Assembly: GCF_046592965.1 (NCBI RefSeq) | Contig: NZ_JBISBV010000003.1 | Location: 310,001 to 374,000, forward strand | Direction of reading: 5' to 3' | Length of the DNA stretch: 64,000 nucleotides | Source: Marivita sp046592965 | GTDB lineage: Bacteria; Pseudomonadota; Alphaproteobacteria; Rhodobacterales; Rhodobacteraceae | Part shown: positions 17,025-26,080 of the stretch, piece after piece | Numbering within the stretch: the stretch's first letter is position 1 | How the letters are laid out: every line of letters begins with the position of its first letter | Program-made: the position numbers and the translations under genes | The notes under the pieces: model-generated | The model's database searches: none | The model's input: only the letters and a program-made list of their open reading frames with translations | What the model was told of the DNA's origin: nothing

Positions 17025-17804
17025 CTAGATCGTCATATTGGTGCCGCCACCGTCGACAAGAATGTTTTGCCCGACAATGAACCCGGCATGTTGCGAGCAC
17101 AAGAACGCACAGGTCTGACCGAATTCCTGCCGCGTGCCATAGCGCCGCGCCGGAATGGTCTCCTGGCGGTTCTTGCGCGCCTGATCGACCGAGATCCCTT
17201 GTGCTTTGGACACGCCACCGTCCAACTGGTCGGCGCGATCGGTCGCGTGGATGCCCGGCAGGAGGTTGTTGACGATCACGCCGCTCGACGCGACTTGCCG
17301 CGCGGTTCCCGCCACATAGCCGGTCAGCCCGGTGCGCGCCGCGTTCGACAGCCCCAGCGCCGGGATCGGTGCCTTGACCGATTGCGAGGTGATGTTGACC
17401 ACCCGGCCCCAACCCCGCTCCATCATGCCCGGCATCAGAGCTGTCATCAAAGCGATCGGCGTCAGCATGTTGGCATCGAGCGCCTTGATGAAATCGCTCC
17501 GGTCCCAATCGGACCACAGGCCCGGCGGCGGCCCGCCCGCATTGGTGACAAGAATGTCCACCGCGCCTGCCGCTTCCAGGACCTTGGCGCGGCCCTCTAC
17601 GCTGACGATATCCGCCGCGACCGTCACCACCTCGACACCGTAGGTCTCGCGGATCTCTGCGGCCGTCGCCTCGAGCGCGTCCGAGCCGCGGGCATTCATC
17701 ACGAGCGACACGCCGGCCTGCGCCAATGCCTCGGCACATCCGCGCCCCAGACCCTTGCTCGATGCGCTGACCAAAGCCCGCTTTCCGTTGATTCCAAGAT
17801 CCAT
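17025..17804 (-). CDS. SDR family oxidoreductase
   Basis: 259-residue classical short-chain dehydrogenase/reductase, NAD(P)-dependent, substrate unknown. Cofactor motif SASSKGLGRGCAEALAQAG near the N-terminus, TNAGGPPPG (NAG motif), and a C-terminal GQNILVDGGGTNMTI. The active-site Ser is in VNITSQSV, but the expected Tyr-x3-Lys is replaced by SNAARTGLTGYV (no YxxxK): the position of the catalytic Tyr reads as Asn/Ser. This variation occurs in a subgroup of SDRs annotated as 3-oxoacyl-ACP-reductase-like. ATG at 17804 follows GGGAGA. Cotranscribed with alkC. Confidence 0.82.
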   Translation of the reverse strand: MDLGINGKRALVSASSKGLGRGCAEALAQAGVSLVMNARGSDALEATAAEIRETYGVEVVTVAADIVSVEGRAKVLEAAGAVDILVTNAGGPPPGLWSDWDRSDFIKALDANMLTPIALMTALMPGMMERGWGRVVNITSQSVKAPIPALGLSNAARTGLTGYVAGTARQVASSGVIVNNLLPGIHATDRADQLDGGVSKAQGISVDQARKNRQETIPARRYGTRQEFGQTCAFLCSQHAGFIVGQNILVDGGGTNMTI

Positions 17805-17945
17805 CTCAACTCTCCCAATTTGACTTAATTCGTACGCGAAAAGACACGCGGTCTTCATAGACCTGACATAATTAGCGGCGATCTTAAAGGTTAGCCGCAA
17901 GTATCAGGGAACCGGCGAGAATTAATAATCGAGTAGTGATAAGTT

Positions 17946-18410
17946 ATGGCCTGCCAAAGTGATTCAGCGACGACGTACAAGGCCTGTCCGGCGCAGGGCC
18001 TGCGCGCCGAGTTCGGCGTTTGTCGCGGCGATCCCATCCGTCGTCTGACCGATCTGGTCCCTGGCGATATCTATCAGGTGAAACCCGACGCACTCTGGTC
18101 CTCGGTTACCGCGCAAGGCGGCACGACCGACAGGTTTACACGCTCCGTCGCGGCCAATCTTCCGGCTGACACGCTGAACACGCTTGCGCAGCTCATCTTC
18201 ATGACGACAACCGGCCGTCGCGCCGACATCTACGCAACTGTCTGCAATGGCGAACTTTACTTCATCGGTGAAACCGAAATGCAAAGCGGCGTGGAATATG
18301 TCCTGATCGACATGTCCATGTGCGACCTGGCGTTCGAGCCGGTCATCGTCCCGACGCCGGTTGCCGCCGGGGAGCCGAGCAACGTCATCGCCCTGCGCGC
18401 GGTCGGCTGA
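17946..18410 (+). CDS. Hypothetical protein, 154 aa
   Basis: Not recognised. No signal peptide or membrane helix. Five cysteines (MACQSD, YKACPAQG, GVCRGD, TVCNGE, MCDLAF). A central segment LPADTLNTLAQLIFMTTTGRRADIY followed by GELYFIGETEMQSGVEYVLIDMS suggests a mixed alpha/beta fold. Start ATG 17946 lacks a good Shine-Dalgarno. It lies between the divergent SDR and prfC. The frame could be a real lineage-specific gene; confidence is limited because no family is known to me. Confidence 0.5.
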   Translation: MACQSDSATTYKACPAQGLRAEFGVCRGDPIRRLTDLVPGDIYQVKPDALWSSVTAQGGTTDRFTRSVAANLPADTLNTLAQLIFMTTTGRRADIYATVCNGELYFIGETEMQSGVEYVLIDMSMCDLAFEPVIVPTPVAAGEPSNVIALRAVG

Positions 18411-18458
18411 TCACGGCCCTTATGGACAAGGCGCCAAGCGCCGCCTATACGCGCGCTC

Positions 18459-20066
18459 ATGCTCGATACAGCCACAAATCGCCCTGAATTGCCTGCCGAA
18501 ATTGCCCGGCGGCGCACCTTTGCCATCATCTCGCATCCAGATGCCGGCAAGACCACGCTGACAGAGAAATTTCTGCTTTACGGCGGCGCGATTCAGATGG
18601 CCGGACAGGTCCGCGCCAAGGGCGAAGCGCGGCGAACGCGATCTGACTACATGAAGATGGAACAGGACCGCGGCATCTCGGTTTCGGCCAGCGCAATGTC
18701 GTTCGACTTCAAGGGCTTCCGCTTCAACCTCGTCGACACGCCGGGGCACTCTGATTTCTCTGAAGACACCTACCGCACTTTGACGGCGGTGGATGCGGCC
18801 GTCATGGTGATCGACGGTGCGAAAGGTGTGGAAAGCCAGACGCAAAAGCTGTTCGAAGTCTGCCGCCTGCGCGACCTGCCGATCCTGACCTTCTGCAACA
18901 AGATGGACCGCGAAAGCCGCGATACGTTCGACATTATCGACGAAATTCAGGAAAACCTTGCCATCGACGTCACCCCGGCAAGCTGGCCCATCGGCGTGGG
19001 CCGGGATTTTCTGGGATGCTATGATCTCTTGCGCGACCGCCTTGAACTCATGGATCGCGCCGACCGCAACAAGGTGGCCGAAAGCATCGCCATCGAAGGC
19101 CTGGACGATCCCAAGCTGGCCGAACATATCCCCGCGCATCTGTTGGAGCAGCTGCGCGAAGAAGTTGAAATGGCGCGTGAGCTGCTTCCCAAACTGGATC
19201 CGCAAGCAGTTCTCGAAGGGCACATGACCCCGATCTGGTTCGGCTCTGCGATCAACAGCTTCGGCGTTCAGGAACTGATGAACGGCATCGGGACATACGG
19301 CCCCGAACCACAACCGCAATCCGCAACACCCCGCCAGATCATGCCCGAGGAAACAAAGGTTTCCGGCTTTGTCTTCAAGGTTCAGGCGAATATGGATCCC
19401 AAGCACCGCGACCGCGTGGCGTTTTTGCGCATGGCGTCCGGTCACTTCAAACGCGGCATGAAACTCACGCATGTGCGCTCCAAGAAACCGATGACCATCA
19501 CCAATCCGGTCCTGTTTCTCGCCGCCGACCGGGAACTGGCCGACGAGGCCTGGGCCGGAGACATCATCGGCATTCCCAACCACGGACAATTGCGCATCGG
19601 CGACACGCTGACCGAGGGCGAAGCTCTCAAGGTGACGGGCATTCCGTCATTTGCGCCGGAACTGCTTCAATCGGTGCGGGCCGGTGATCCGCTGAAATCA
19701 AAGCACCTGGAAAAAGCGCTGATGCAATTTGCCGAAGAAGGCGCGGCAAAGGTGTTCAAGCCGATGATCGGCTCGGGCTTTATCGTCGGAGTTGTCGGCG
19801 CGTTGCAATTCGAAGTCCTCGGCAGCCGGATCGAGTTGGAATACGGCCTTCCGGTGCGGTTCGAGGCGTCGCAATTCACCTCTGCGCGCTGGGTACACGG
19901 ACCAAAGGACGCTGTGGAAAAGCTGGTCAATGCCAACAAGCAGCACATGGCCGAGGACAATGATGGCGATGTCGTCTACCTGACCCGCTTGCAATGGGAC
20001 ATCGACCGCATCACCCGCGACTATCCCGACGTGACCCTGTCTGCGACCAAGGAAATGATGGTATAA
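18459..20066 (+). CDS. prfC: Peptide chain release factor 3
   Basis: 535-residue class II release factor GTPase that recycles RF1/RF2 from the ribosome after termination. The GTPase motifs are intact: G1 HPDAGKTT near residue 28, G3 DTPGHSDF, G4 NKMD. Domain order (GTPase, beta-barrel domain II with GFVFKVQANMDPKHRDR, C-terminal domain III with GALQFEVLGSRIELEYGL) is that of RF3 rather than EF-G. Length is typical. Single gene. Confidence 0.96.
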   Translation: MLDTATNRPELPAEIARRRTFAIISHPDAGKTTLTEKFLLYGGAIQMAGQVRAKGEARRTRSDYMKMEQDRGISVSASAMSFDFKGFRFNLVDTPGHSDFSEDTYRTLTAVDAAVMVIDGAKGVESQTQKLFEVCRLRDLPILTFCNKMDRESRDTFDIIDEIQENLAIDVTPASWPIGVGRDFLGCYDLLRDRLELMDRADRNKVAESIAIEGLDDPKLAEHIPAHLLEQLREEVEMARELLPKLDPQAVLEGHMTPIWFGSAINSFGVQELMNGIGTYGPEPQPQSATPRQIMPEETKVSGFVFKVQANMDPKHRDRVAFLRMASGHFKRGMKLTHVRSKKPMTITNPVLFLAADRELADEAWAGDIIGIPNHGQLRIGDTLTEGEALKVTGIPSFAPELLQSVRAGDPLKSKHLEKALMQFAEEGAAKVFKPMIGSGFIVGVVGALQFEVLGSRIELEYGLPVRFEASQFTSARWVHGPKDAVEKLVNANKQHMAEDNDGDVVYLTRLQWDIDRITRDYPDVTLSATKEMMV

Positions 20067-20139
20067 GCCGCCCTTCCATGCGCCTTGTCCGCTTCTTTTT
20101 AACGTTGATCCCAGCGCGCCCTCGCGGCACTCTGCGCGC

Positions 20140-21885
20140 ATGAGCAGTGAAGACGCGCCGCAAAACCCGGCCTATCCAAACGGGCTGGCCGGGATACTTG
20201 ATCAGATGAACGCCCGCCGCGCGCCGTTGCAATTCGCGACCGGCGAATCCTTGCCTCCGCTTGATTGTGATCTGAACGCTTTGGCCAGAACAGTTGTTGC
20301 CGCGCCAATCGATCACGGCAACACCCGCTCTGATCATGCCCGCAAGGAATGGGAACTTTCCAACGAACTCAAGGGGCAGAACGCGCTTCTTCATCTGAAC
20401 GCCCTGCTGATCGCGCATCTGCGAAAACGAAGCCAACCGCCCCACACCGCTGCCCTGTTCCAGCGCCTTTGGCGTGAACATGCGCCGTTACTGATCTCCG
20501 AAATGGATCTGCGCTGGAAAGTCTCAAGCCTCACAACCTTCGGCGATCACGGCACAACTGCCGCGCAACGCAGCGCCGGGCTGGCGCTTTCGACCCTTTT
20601 CAACACGATGAAGCTCTATGAAAGCGAACGGCTGTATTCGGGCCGCGACGCCGACCGCCCCTTCACGCTCGACGGGCGCGCACCCGGCCCCTTGCCGCTT
20701 GAGATGGACGCATTTTCGCTCACTGACGGTGGGCTTGACGCCAACATGCTCGCCAGACTCTGGACAGAGGCAGACGCAGACCCGGTGATCCGCCCGCTCG
20801 CGCATGACATGCTGCAACAATTGATCGACGATCCACGCACGGTGTTTCGCCGCCTGCATCGTCTGCGCGCCCGAAAACTGCGCCGCACCGACTCCGCCCC
20901 GGCAGCGTCTCCGGGTGTCGTCGTTCCGGTTGCCAGCGCCCCCGCGCGCAGCCCCAGCTGGGGTCTTGTGTGCACCACAAACGCGCGCCTGCCGGACGTT
21001 GCGCGATTCGTCGCCCATCACCTCAAACTGGGCGCCGCGCATATCCATCTGTTCCTCGACGCACCGGCGCCCGACATTTCAGCCTTGCTGCGCGACACCC
21101 CCTCGGTTCAGATCACACAATGCGACGCAGCATATTGGCGCGATCTCGGCAAAGAACGCCCCGAAGCGCATCAATTGCGCCAGGCCTTCAACGCCACGCG
21201 CGCCTTGCGCGACGCCGCCGGACGGGTCGACTGGCTTGGCCATATCGATATCGATGAATTCATCCTCACCGACACGCCCCTTGCCACGGTCTTGCAGGGC
21301 GTTCCCGAGGCGATGGCAGGCGCACGGATCTACCCGGCCGAGGCGCTGGCCGCGCCGCATCCGGGAATGTTGCCCAAGCATTTCAAGCTGCGCACCACCG
21401 CCCAAGGGGTTGCCCCCCACGCCACGCATGACATCTACCCCACATTCGGCAGCTATGTGCGTGGCGGCTTTCTCAGCCATCTGGCAGGCAAGGTGTTCGC
21501 GCGAACCGGACTGGAGGATGTGCGCCTAGCCATCCACCGGTTGCGCGCCCACGGCCAGGATGTGCGCAACACCACGACTCTCGGGTCCGTCTATCTGGGC
21601 CATCTGCACGCCCCGGATTGGGACAGTTTCATCGCCAAGCTGGAGTTCCGTCAAAGCAGGGGCTCTTATCGCATCCGCGACGACGAGGCGCCGAAATCGG
21701 TCGGGCGGTTGCTGCATTATCTCCGGCAGGAAGAGGGCGACGAAGGCCTGCGCATGTTCTTTGATGAACTGTGCCTCGACACTGCGGACCTGCGCCAACG
21801 GCTTGCGCGTCACAACCTGTTGCTGACACCTGCCTTTGATGCGGACGCAGCGGTCCAGCGCCGGTTCGGAGCCCTCGGGGCGTAA
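20140..21885 (+). CDS. Glycosyltransferase family 2-like protein
   Basis: 581-residue two-part protein. The N-terminal ~265 residues are helical with no recognised domain. The C-terminal part has a GT-A nucleotide-sugar fold: WGLVCTTNARLPDVARFVAHHLKLGA (strand-helix start), then the metal-binding acidic motif HIDIDEFIL near residue 372. Proteins like this (DUF4422/Glyco_tranf_2_4 type) are common in Roseobacters and thought to act on surface polysaccharide, but acceptor and donor are unknown. No transmembrane helix. Start at 20140 has no clear Shine-Dalgarno. Confidence 0.78.
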   Translation: MSSEDAPQNPAYPNGLAGILDQMNARRAPLQFATGESLPPLDCDLNALARTVVAAPIDHGNTRSDHARKEWELSNELKGQNALLHLNALLIAHLRKRSQPPHTAALFQRLWREHAPLLISEMDLRWKVSSLTTFGDHGTTAAQRSAGLALSTLFNTMKLYESERLYSGRDADRPFTLDGRAPGPLPLEMDAFSLTDGGLDANMLARLWTEADADPVIRPLAHDMLQQLIDDPRTVFRRLHRLRARKLRRTDSAPAASPGVVVPVASAPARSPSWGLVCTTNARLPDVARFVAHHLKLGAAHIHLFLDAPAPDISALLRDTPSVQITQCDAAYWRDLGKERPEAHQLRQAFNATRALRDAAGRVDWLGHIDIDEFILTDTPLATVLQGVPEAMAGARIYPAEALAAPHPGMLPKHFKLRTTAQGVAPHATHDIYPTFGSYVRGGFLSHLAGKVFARTGLEDVRLAIHRLRAHGQDVRNTTTLGSVYLGHLHAPDWDSFIAKLEFRQSRGSYRIRDDEAPKSVGRLLHYLRQEEGDEGLRMFFDELCLDTADLRQRLARHNLLLTPAFDADAAVQRRFGALGA

Positions 21886-21920
21886 TGCCATGTACCCGTT
21901 TGCAATGGACATCTGGCATT
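21884..21920 (+). terminator. Weak stem-loop after glycosyltransferase gene
   Basis: AATGCCA (21884-21890) and TGGCATT (21914-21920) form a 7-bp stem with a 23-nt loop right after the stop codon, followed by GTTG rather than a U-run. Possible weak terminator. The rest of the 222-nt gap to the helicase gene shows nothing clear. Confidence 0.3.
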
Positions 21921-22107
21921 GTTGCGCATTCACCACCGATATTGCCTGAAAAAGGCACATGCGCGCAGGTATGTCACATGACATTGACGCCCCTCTGCAA
22001 CACCGCTAATAAAGCCCGAGATCTCGACTGTGGCACAACACAGGGCCAAACGGGCCGGATCACCTTCAGACGCACGGGCGCTGGCAGTCCGTGAACAACG
22101 GAATCAC

Positions 22108-23634
22108 ATGACAAAATTTTCTGAGTTAAATCTCAACCCGAAAGTCGTCAAAGCTATTGAAGAGGCCGGCTACGATACGCCGACCCCGATTCAGGCCGGC
22201 GCAATCCCCCCCGCTCTCGAAGGCCGCGACGTTCTCGGCATCGCCCAGACCGGAACAGGCAAAACGGCAGGCTTCGTGCTGCCGATGATCACGCTTCTGG
22301 CCCGCGGCCGTGCCCGCGCCCGCATGCCGCGCAGCCTTGTGCTGTGTCCGACGCGGGAACTGGCGGCGCAGGTGGCGGAAAACTTCGACACCTATGCAAA
22401 GCACGTCAAGCTGACCAAGGCCTTGCTGATCGGCGGGGTCAGTTTCAAGGAACAGGATGCGGCCATCGATAAGGGTGTCGATGTTCTCATCGCGACGCCG
22501 GGCCGCCTGCTCGATCATTTCGAGCGCGGCAAATTGCTGCTCACCGGCGTTCAGGTCATGGTCGTCGACGAAGCTGACCGGATGCTCGACATGGGGTTCA
22601 TTCCCGACATCGAACGCATCTTCTCGCTCACGCCCTTTACCCGCCAGACGCTGTTCTTTTCGGCCACCATGGCGCCCGAGATCGAGCGGATCACCAACAC
22701 CTTCCTGTCCAATCCCGCGCGCGTCGAGGTTGCCCGCCAAGCCTCCGCGTCCGAGACGATCGAACAAGGCGTGGTGATGTTCAAGGCGTCGCGCCGTGAC
22801 CGTGAAGGCACCGAAAAACGCGCCCTTCTGCGCGCGCTGATCGACGGCGAAGGCGACAAATGCACCAACGCAATCGTCTTTTGCAACCGCAAGACAGATG
22901 TGGATGTGGTGGCAAAATCGCTCAAGAAACACGGCTATGACGCCGCACCGATCCACGGCGATCTGGATCAGTCGCAACGTACCAAGACCCTTGATGGTTT
23001 CCGCGAAGGCGACCTGCGCTTCCTCATCGCCTCTGATGTGGCCGCGCGCGGACTTGACGTACCGGCTGTCAGCCACGTCTTCAATTTCGACGTGCCAAGC
23101 CATGCCGAAGATTACGTCCACCGCATCGGTCGCACCGGCCGGGCCGGGCGCGATGGCAAGGCCATGATGATCTGCGCACCCAAGGACGAAAAGAACTTCG
23201 ACGCGATCGAACGTCTGCTGCAAAAGGATATTCCGCGCATCGCAAACCCGTTGGGAGACGCGACGCCTCGGTCAGACACCGAAGCGCCTGCCGATCAGGA
23301 GACGTCAGGCAAGGAGTCCAAATCGAGCCGTTCGCGCAGCGGTCGCAGCCGCTCCAAACAGGCCGAGCCGAAATCTGTCGCGCAGGACACCAAGGCGCCG
23401 TCCGAGCACAAGAGCGATCAGCAGGCCCATAAAAAGCCAAGCCCGCCGCCGCAAAAACCACAAAGCAAGCCTGCGGACAAGCCCAAGCCCCAAGAGACAC
23501 AGTCCGGAAAAACGGACAATTCCAGTTCCGCGTCGCGCGGTCGTCGCAATGACCGCGACAACAAGGTCGTGGGCATGGGCGATCATATGCCCACGTTCAT
23601 CGCCAAGAGTTTCGACGAACGCCGGACCGGTTGA
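22108..23634 (+). CDS. DEAD-box RNA helicase (RhlE-like)
   Basis: 508-residue ATP-dependent RNA helicase. All core motifs are present: Q motif TPTPIQAGAIP, Walker A AQTGTGKT, PTRELA, DEAD (VVDEADRM), SAT (FFSATMAP), and HRIGRTGRAGR in domain 2. After residue ~395 follows a ~110-residue disordered tail rich in Lys, Ser, Pro and Gln (KKPSPPPQKPQSKPADKPK). RhlE-type enzymes act in ribosome assembly and RNA decay; RNase J lies at 24410 on the other strand. ATG at 22108 begins with the family start TKFSELNLNPKVVKAIEEAGY; the upstream frame extension is not coding in character. Confidence 0.92.
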   Translation: MTKFSELNLNPKVVKAIEEAGYDTPTPIQAGAIPPALEGRDVLGIAQTGTGKTAGFVLPMITLLARGRARARMPRSLVLCPTRELAAQVAENFDTYAKHVKLTKALLIGGVSFKEQDAAIDKGVDVLIATPGRLLDHFERGKLLLTGVQVMVVDEADRMLDMGFIPDIERIFSLTPFTRQTLFFSATMAPEIERITNTFLSNPARVEVARQASASETIEQGVVMFKASRRDREGTEKRALLRALIDGEGDKCTNAIVFCNRKTDVDVVAKSLKKHGYDAAPIHGDLDQSQRTKTLDGFREGDLRFLIASDVAARGLDVPAVSHVFNFDVPSHAEDYVHRIGRTGRAGRDGKAMMICAPKDEKNFDAIERLLQKDIPRIANPLGDATPRSDTEAPADQETSGKESKSSRSRSGRSRSKQAEPKSVAQDTKAPSEHKSDQQAHKKPSPPPQKPQSKPADKPKPQETQSGKTDNSSSASRGRRNDRDNKVVGMGDHMPTFIAKSFDERRTG

Positions 23635-23645
23635 ACCAAGCGCCC

Positions 23646-23708
23646 GGACTTCTTTGCGCGTCAAATACCTTGGGGGGCGTCGCGAACGCGACGGGGGCCA
23701 AAGCCCCC
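23646..23708 (-). repeat. REP-like intergenic element, copy B
   Basis: Minus-oriented copy: core AAGGTATTTGACGCGC...AAAGAAG (23646-23674) with two hairpins beside it, CGTCGCG-aa-CGCGACG (23678-23693) and GGGGGC-caaa-GCCCCC (23693-23708). It occupies the convergent gap between the helicase and gph genes and may terminate both. Confidence 0.72.
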
Positions 23709-23756
23709 TTACCTGCCCCACTGTTGCGCATCGAAAATCGTGTTGGCATCACGTCA

Positions 23757-24413
23757 TCAAATGGCGCGCATCACGTCCTTGCACAGTCCGTAAAGGTCGG
23801 AGAACCGCCGGAACGCGCGGTCATGCGGGATGTGCTCGACCGGCTTTGACCTGATCCCTTCGGTGTAGAGCACAAACGGAACATGTGCAGCCAGTGCGGT
23901 CGCCGCATCCACGTCGCTATCACCGACATAGACGCCATGCGTGGCCCCCAACCTCTCGAACGCCAACCGCAAGGGCGCCGGATCGGGTTTGCGCAAGGAA
24001 AGCGTATCGCCGGCAATCACCACGTCAAAATGCCGTCGCAGATCAACCGCGTCCAGAACAGCGTCCAGCGGACCACCCGGCTTGTTGGTGCAAATACCCA
24101 GCACAAGCCCGTCGGCCCGCAACTGCGCAAGCGTTTCCAGAACGCCGGGAAAGACACGGGTCAAGCCGGTGCAGAGCTTGTAATGGGCGATGAACTGCGC
24201 CAACAGCGCGTCATAGCTCAACGGGTCCAACGCAGTGGCGCTGATCAACCGATCAAGAAACACCCGCTCGCCCATACCCACAAATCCGCCGATCTGGCGT
24301 TCCGGCAACGGAGCCAACCCATGATCGGCAAGCAGCGCATTGGCCGCCGCCGCGATGTCCGGCAGGCTGTCGATCAGCGTGCCGTCCAGATCGAACACGA
24401 TCGCCCGCGTCAT
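23757..24413 (-). CDS. gph: Phosphoglycolate phosphatase (HAD superfamily)
   Basis: 218-residue HAD-IA hydrolase. Motif I FDLDGTLIDS contains the nucleophile Asp and acid Asp; motif II is GICTNKPGG, and the C-terminal acidic motif is VYVGDSDVDAATA. Phosphoglycolate, produced by Rubisco oxygenation or DNA repair, is the usual assigned substrate, but HAD specificity cannot be proven from sequence. Overlaps the RNase J stop by 4 nt, so it is the last gene of the birA-coaX-rnj-gph unit. A second HAD of similar type is at 57972. Confidence 0.83.
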   Translation of the reverse strand: MTRAIVFDLDGTLIDSLPDIAAAANALLADHGLAPLPERQIGGFVGMGERVFLDRLISATALDPLSYDALLAQFIAHYKLCTGLTRVFPGVLETLAQLRADGLVLGICTNKPGGPLDAVLDAVDLRRHFDVVIAGDTLSLRKPDPAPLRLAFERLGATHGVYVGDSDVDAATALAAHVPFVLYTEGIRSKPVEHIPHDRAFRRFSDLYGLCKDVMRAI

Positions 24414-26077
24414 GCCAGACGGCTGATGATCACCGACACTTCGGGCTTCTTGCCGATCTCGTTCAGCGTTGTCTGCCGTGCCACCCGACGCAAGCCTTCC
24501 TCCAGCTTGTCGTCATTGGTCACCACCTTCGCACCCGCGCGACCGATAAATTGCGACAGATCCTCTTCCAGCGCATCCACCAGCGGCGCGTTGCTGCGCC
24601 CCATTTCGGGCAACCCCATCGTGTCGCACCACGGCTCGCCCAGCATGTCGTCGTCCTCATCCAGAATGACCGTCACAATCACATGCCCGTTCATCGCCAT
24701 GCGAATCCGGTCGCGCACCACGCCGTCCATCGCGCCGATCTTGACCGTTCCATCAAGATACGTCCGCCCGGTCTCGATATATTCGGCGACGCTCGGCGTG
24801 TTACCGGACAGGTCGATCATCATCCCGTTGACCGCCAGCATCCCCTTGCGGCCGTGGGTTTCGGCCAGTTTCACATGCTCGCGCAGATGCCGGTGTTCGC
24901 CGTGCATCGGGATCACGACCTGCGGCGCAACAAGTGCGTGCATGGTTTCGATGTCGGGGCGGTTGGCATGGCCCGAAACGTGGTAAAGCCCGGAGCTGTC
25001 ATCGACCACATCCACGCCCTGCTCGGAGAACTGGTTCATGATGCGGATCACGCCGCGCTCGTTGCCCGGAATGGTTTTTGACGAGAACAGGAACAGATCG
25101 CCTTCTTTCATCACCATGCCGTTATACTTGCCCCGCGCCAGCTGCGCCGAAGCGGCGCGACGCTCGCCTTGCGATCCGGTCACGATGAGCATCAGGTTCT
25201 CGCGCGGCAGTTGCGCGGCCTCCTCGGGGCTGATCGTCTGCGGGAAATCCTTCAGCACACCGGTCTTGAGCGATGCCTCGATCATTCGCCGCATCGCGCG
25301 CCCCAACAGGCAGACCGAGCGTCCGGCACGCTCACCCGCTTCGGCCAACGTCTTGACCCGCGCGACGTTGGAGGCGAACGTGGTGGCAACGACCATCCCG
25401 GCCGCGTCACGCACCAGACCCTCGATTTCGGGGCCCACGGTGGCTTCGGACCGACCCGGATGCGCCGAAAAGACGTTGGTGGAATCGCAGATCAGTGCCT
25501 TGACGCCAGGTTTCGCCAGATCCGACCACATCTCGCGATCAAACGCCTCGCCCACAAGAGGCGTCTCGTCGATCTTGAAATCGCCGGTATGCACCAGCCG
25601 TCCCTTGGGGGTGTCGATGACCAGACCCGAGCTTTCGGGAATGGAATGCGAAATCGGCACGAACCCCACCTTGAACGGTCCGGCCTCGACAGTCTCGGGC
25701 CACGCAGCGACGGTCTTGACGGTCTGTGGAGATATCCCGTGATCGTCCATCTTGAGCCGCGCGATATGGGCCGTGAACTCGCGTGCGTAAACCGGCGCGC
25801 CCAGCTCGTTCCAGTAATGGCCGATTGCGCCGACATGGTCTTCATGCGCGTGGGTGATGAAGATCGCCTCGAGCCGGTCACGCCGCTCCTTGAGCCACGC
25901 CATGTCCGGCAGGATCAGATCGACGCCCGGCGTGCTGTCCATATCCGGAAAGGTGACGCCAAGGTCCACAAGGATCAAACGCTCCTTGCCGGGTTTGCCG
26001 TAGCCATAGACATAGGCGTTCATGCCAATTTCGCCGGCCCCGCCAAGCGGCAGGTAGATGATGCGTTCGCTGCTCAT
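24410..26077 (-). CDS. rnj: Ribonuclease J
   Basis: 555-residue metallo-beta-lactamase/beta-CASP ribonuclease with endo- and 5'-3' exonuclease activity in RNA maturation and decay. The zinc-binding motif HAHEDHVGAIGHYW is near residue 75; further ligands are in PISHSIPES and VHTGDFKID; the beta-CASP region includes GSQGERRA, and VSGHANRPD and IPMHGEHRHL follow. It starts LPLGGAGEIGMNAYVY as usual. Placement after birA and coaX downstream of nuo is common in alphaproteobacteria. 3-nt gap from coaX. Confidence 0.95.
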   Translation of the reverse strand: MSSERIIYLPLGGAGEIGMNAYVYGYGKPGKERLILVDLGVTFPDMDSTPGVDLILPDMAWLKERRDRLEAIFITHAHEDHVGAIGHYWNELGAPVYAREFTAHIARLKMDDHGISPQTVKTVAAWPETVEAGPFKVGFVPISHSIPESSGLVIDTPKGRLVHTGDFKIDETPLVGEAFDREMWSDLAKPGVKALICDSTNVFSAHPGRSEATVGPEIEGLVRDAAGMVVATTFASNVARVKTLAEAGERAGRSVCLLGRAMRRMIEASLKTGVLKDFPQTISPEEAAQLPRENLMLIVTGSQGERRAASAQLARGKYNGMVMKEGDLFLFSSKTIPGNERGVIRIMNQFSEQGVDVVDDSSGLYHVSGHANRPDIETMHALVAPQVVIPMHGEHRHLREHVKLAETHGRKGMLAVNGMMIDLSGNTPSVAEYIETGRTYLDGTVKIGAMDGVVRDRIRMAMNGHVIVTVILDEDDDMLGEPWCDTMGLPEMGRSNAPLVDALEEDLSQFIGRAGAKVVTNDDKLEEGLRRVARQTTLNEIGKKPEVSVIISRLA

Positions 26078-26080
26078 GTG

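Noticed and set aside
15880..17739. 619-codon minus-strand frame suggesting a fusion upstream of alkC
   Set aside because: The first ~240 codons are antiframe to the SDR gene (Gly/Arg-rich, no domain); AlkC homology begins at the GTG at 17022.
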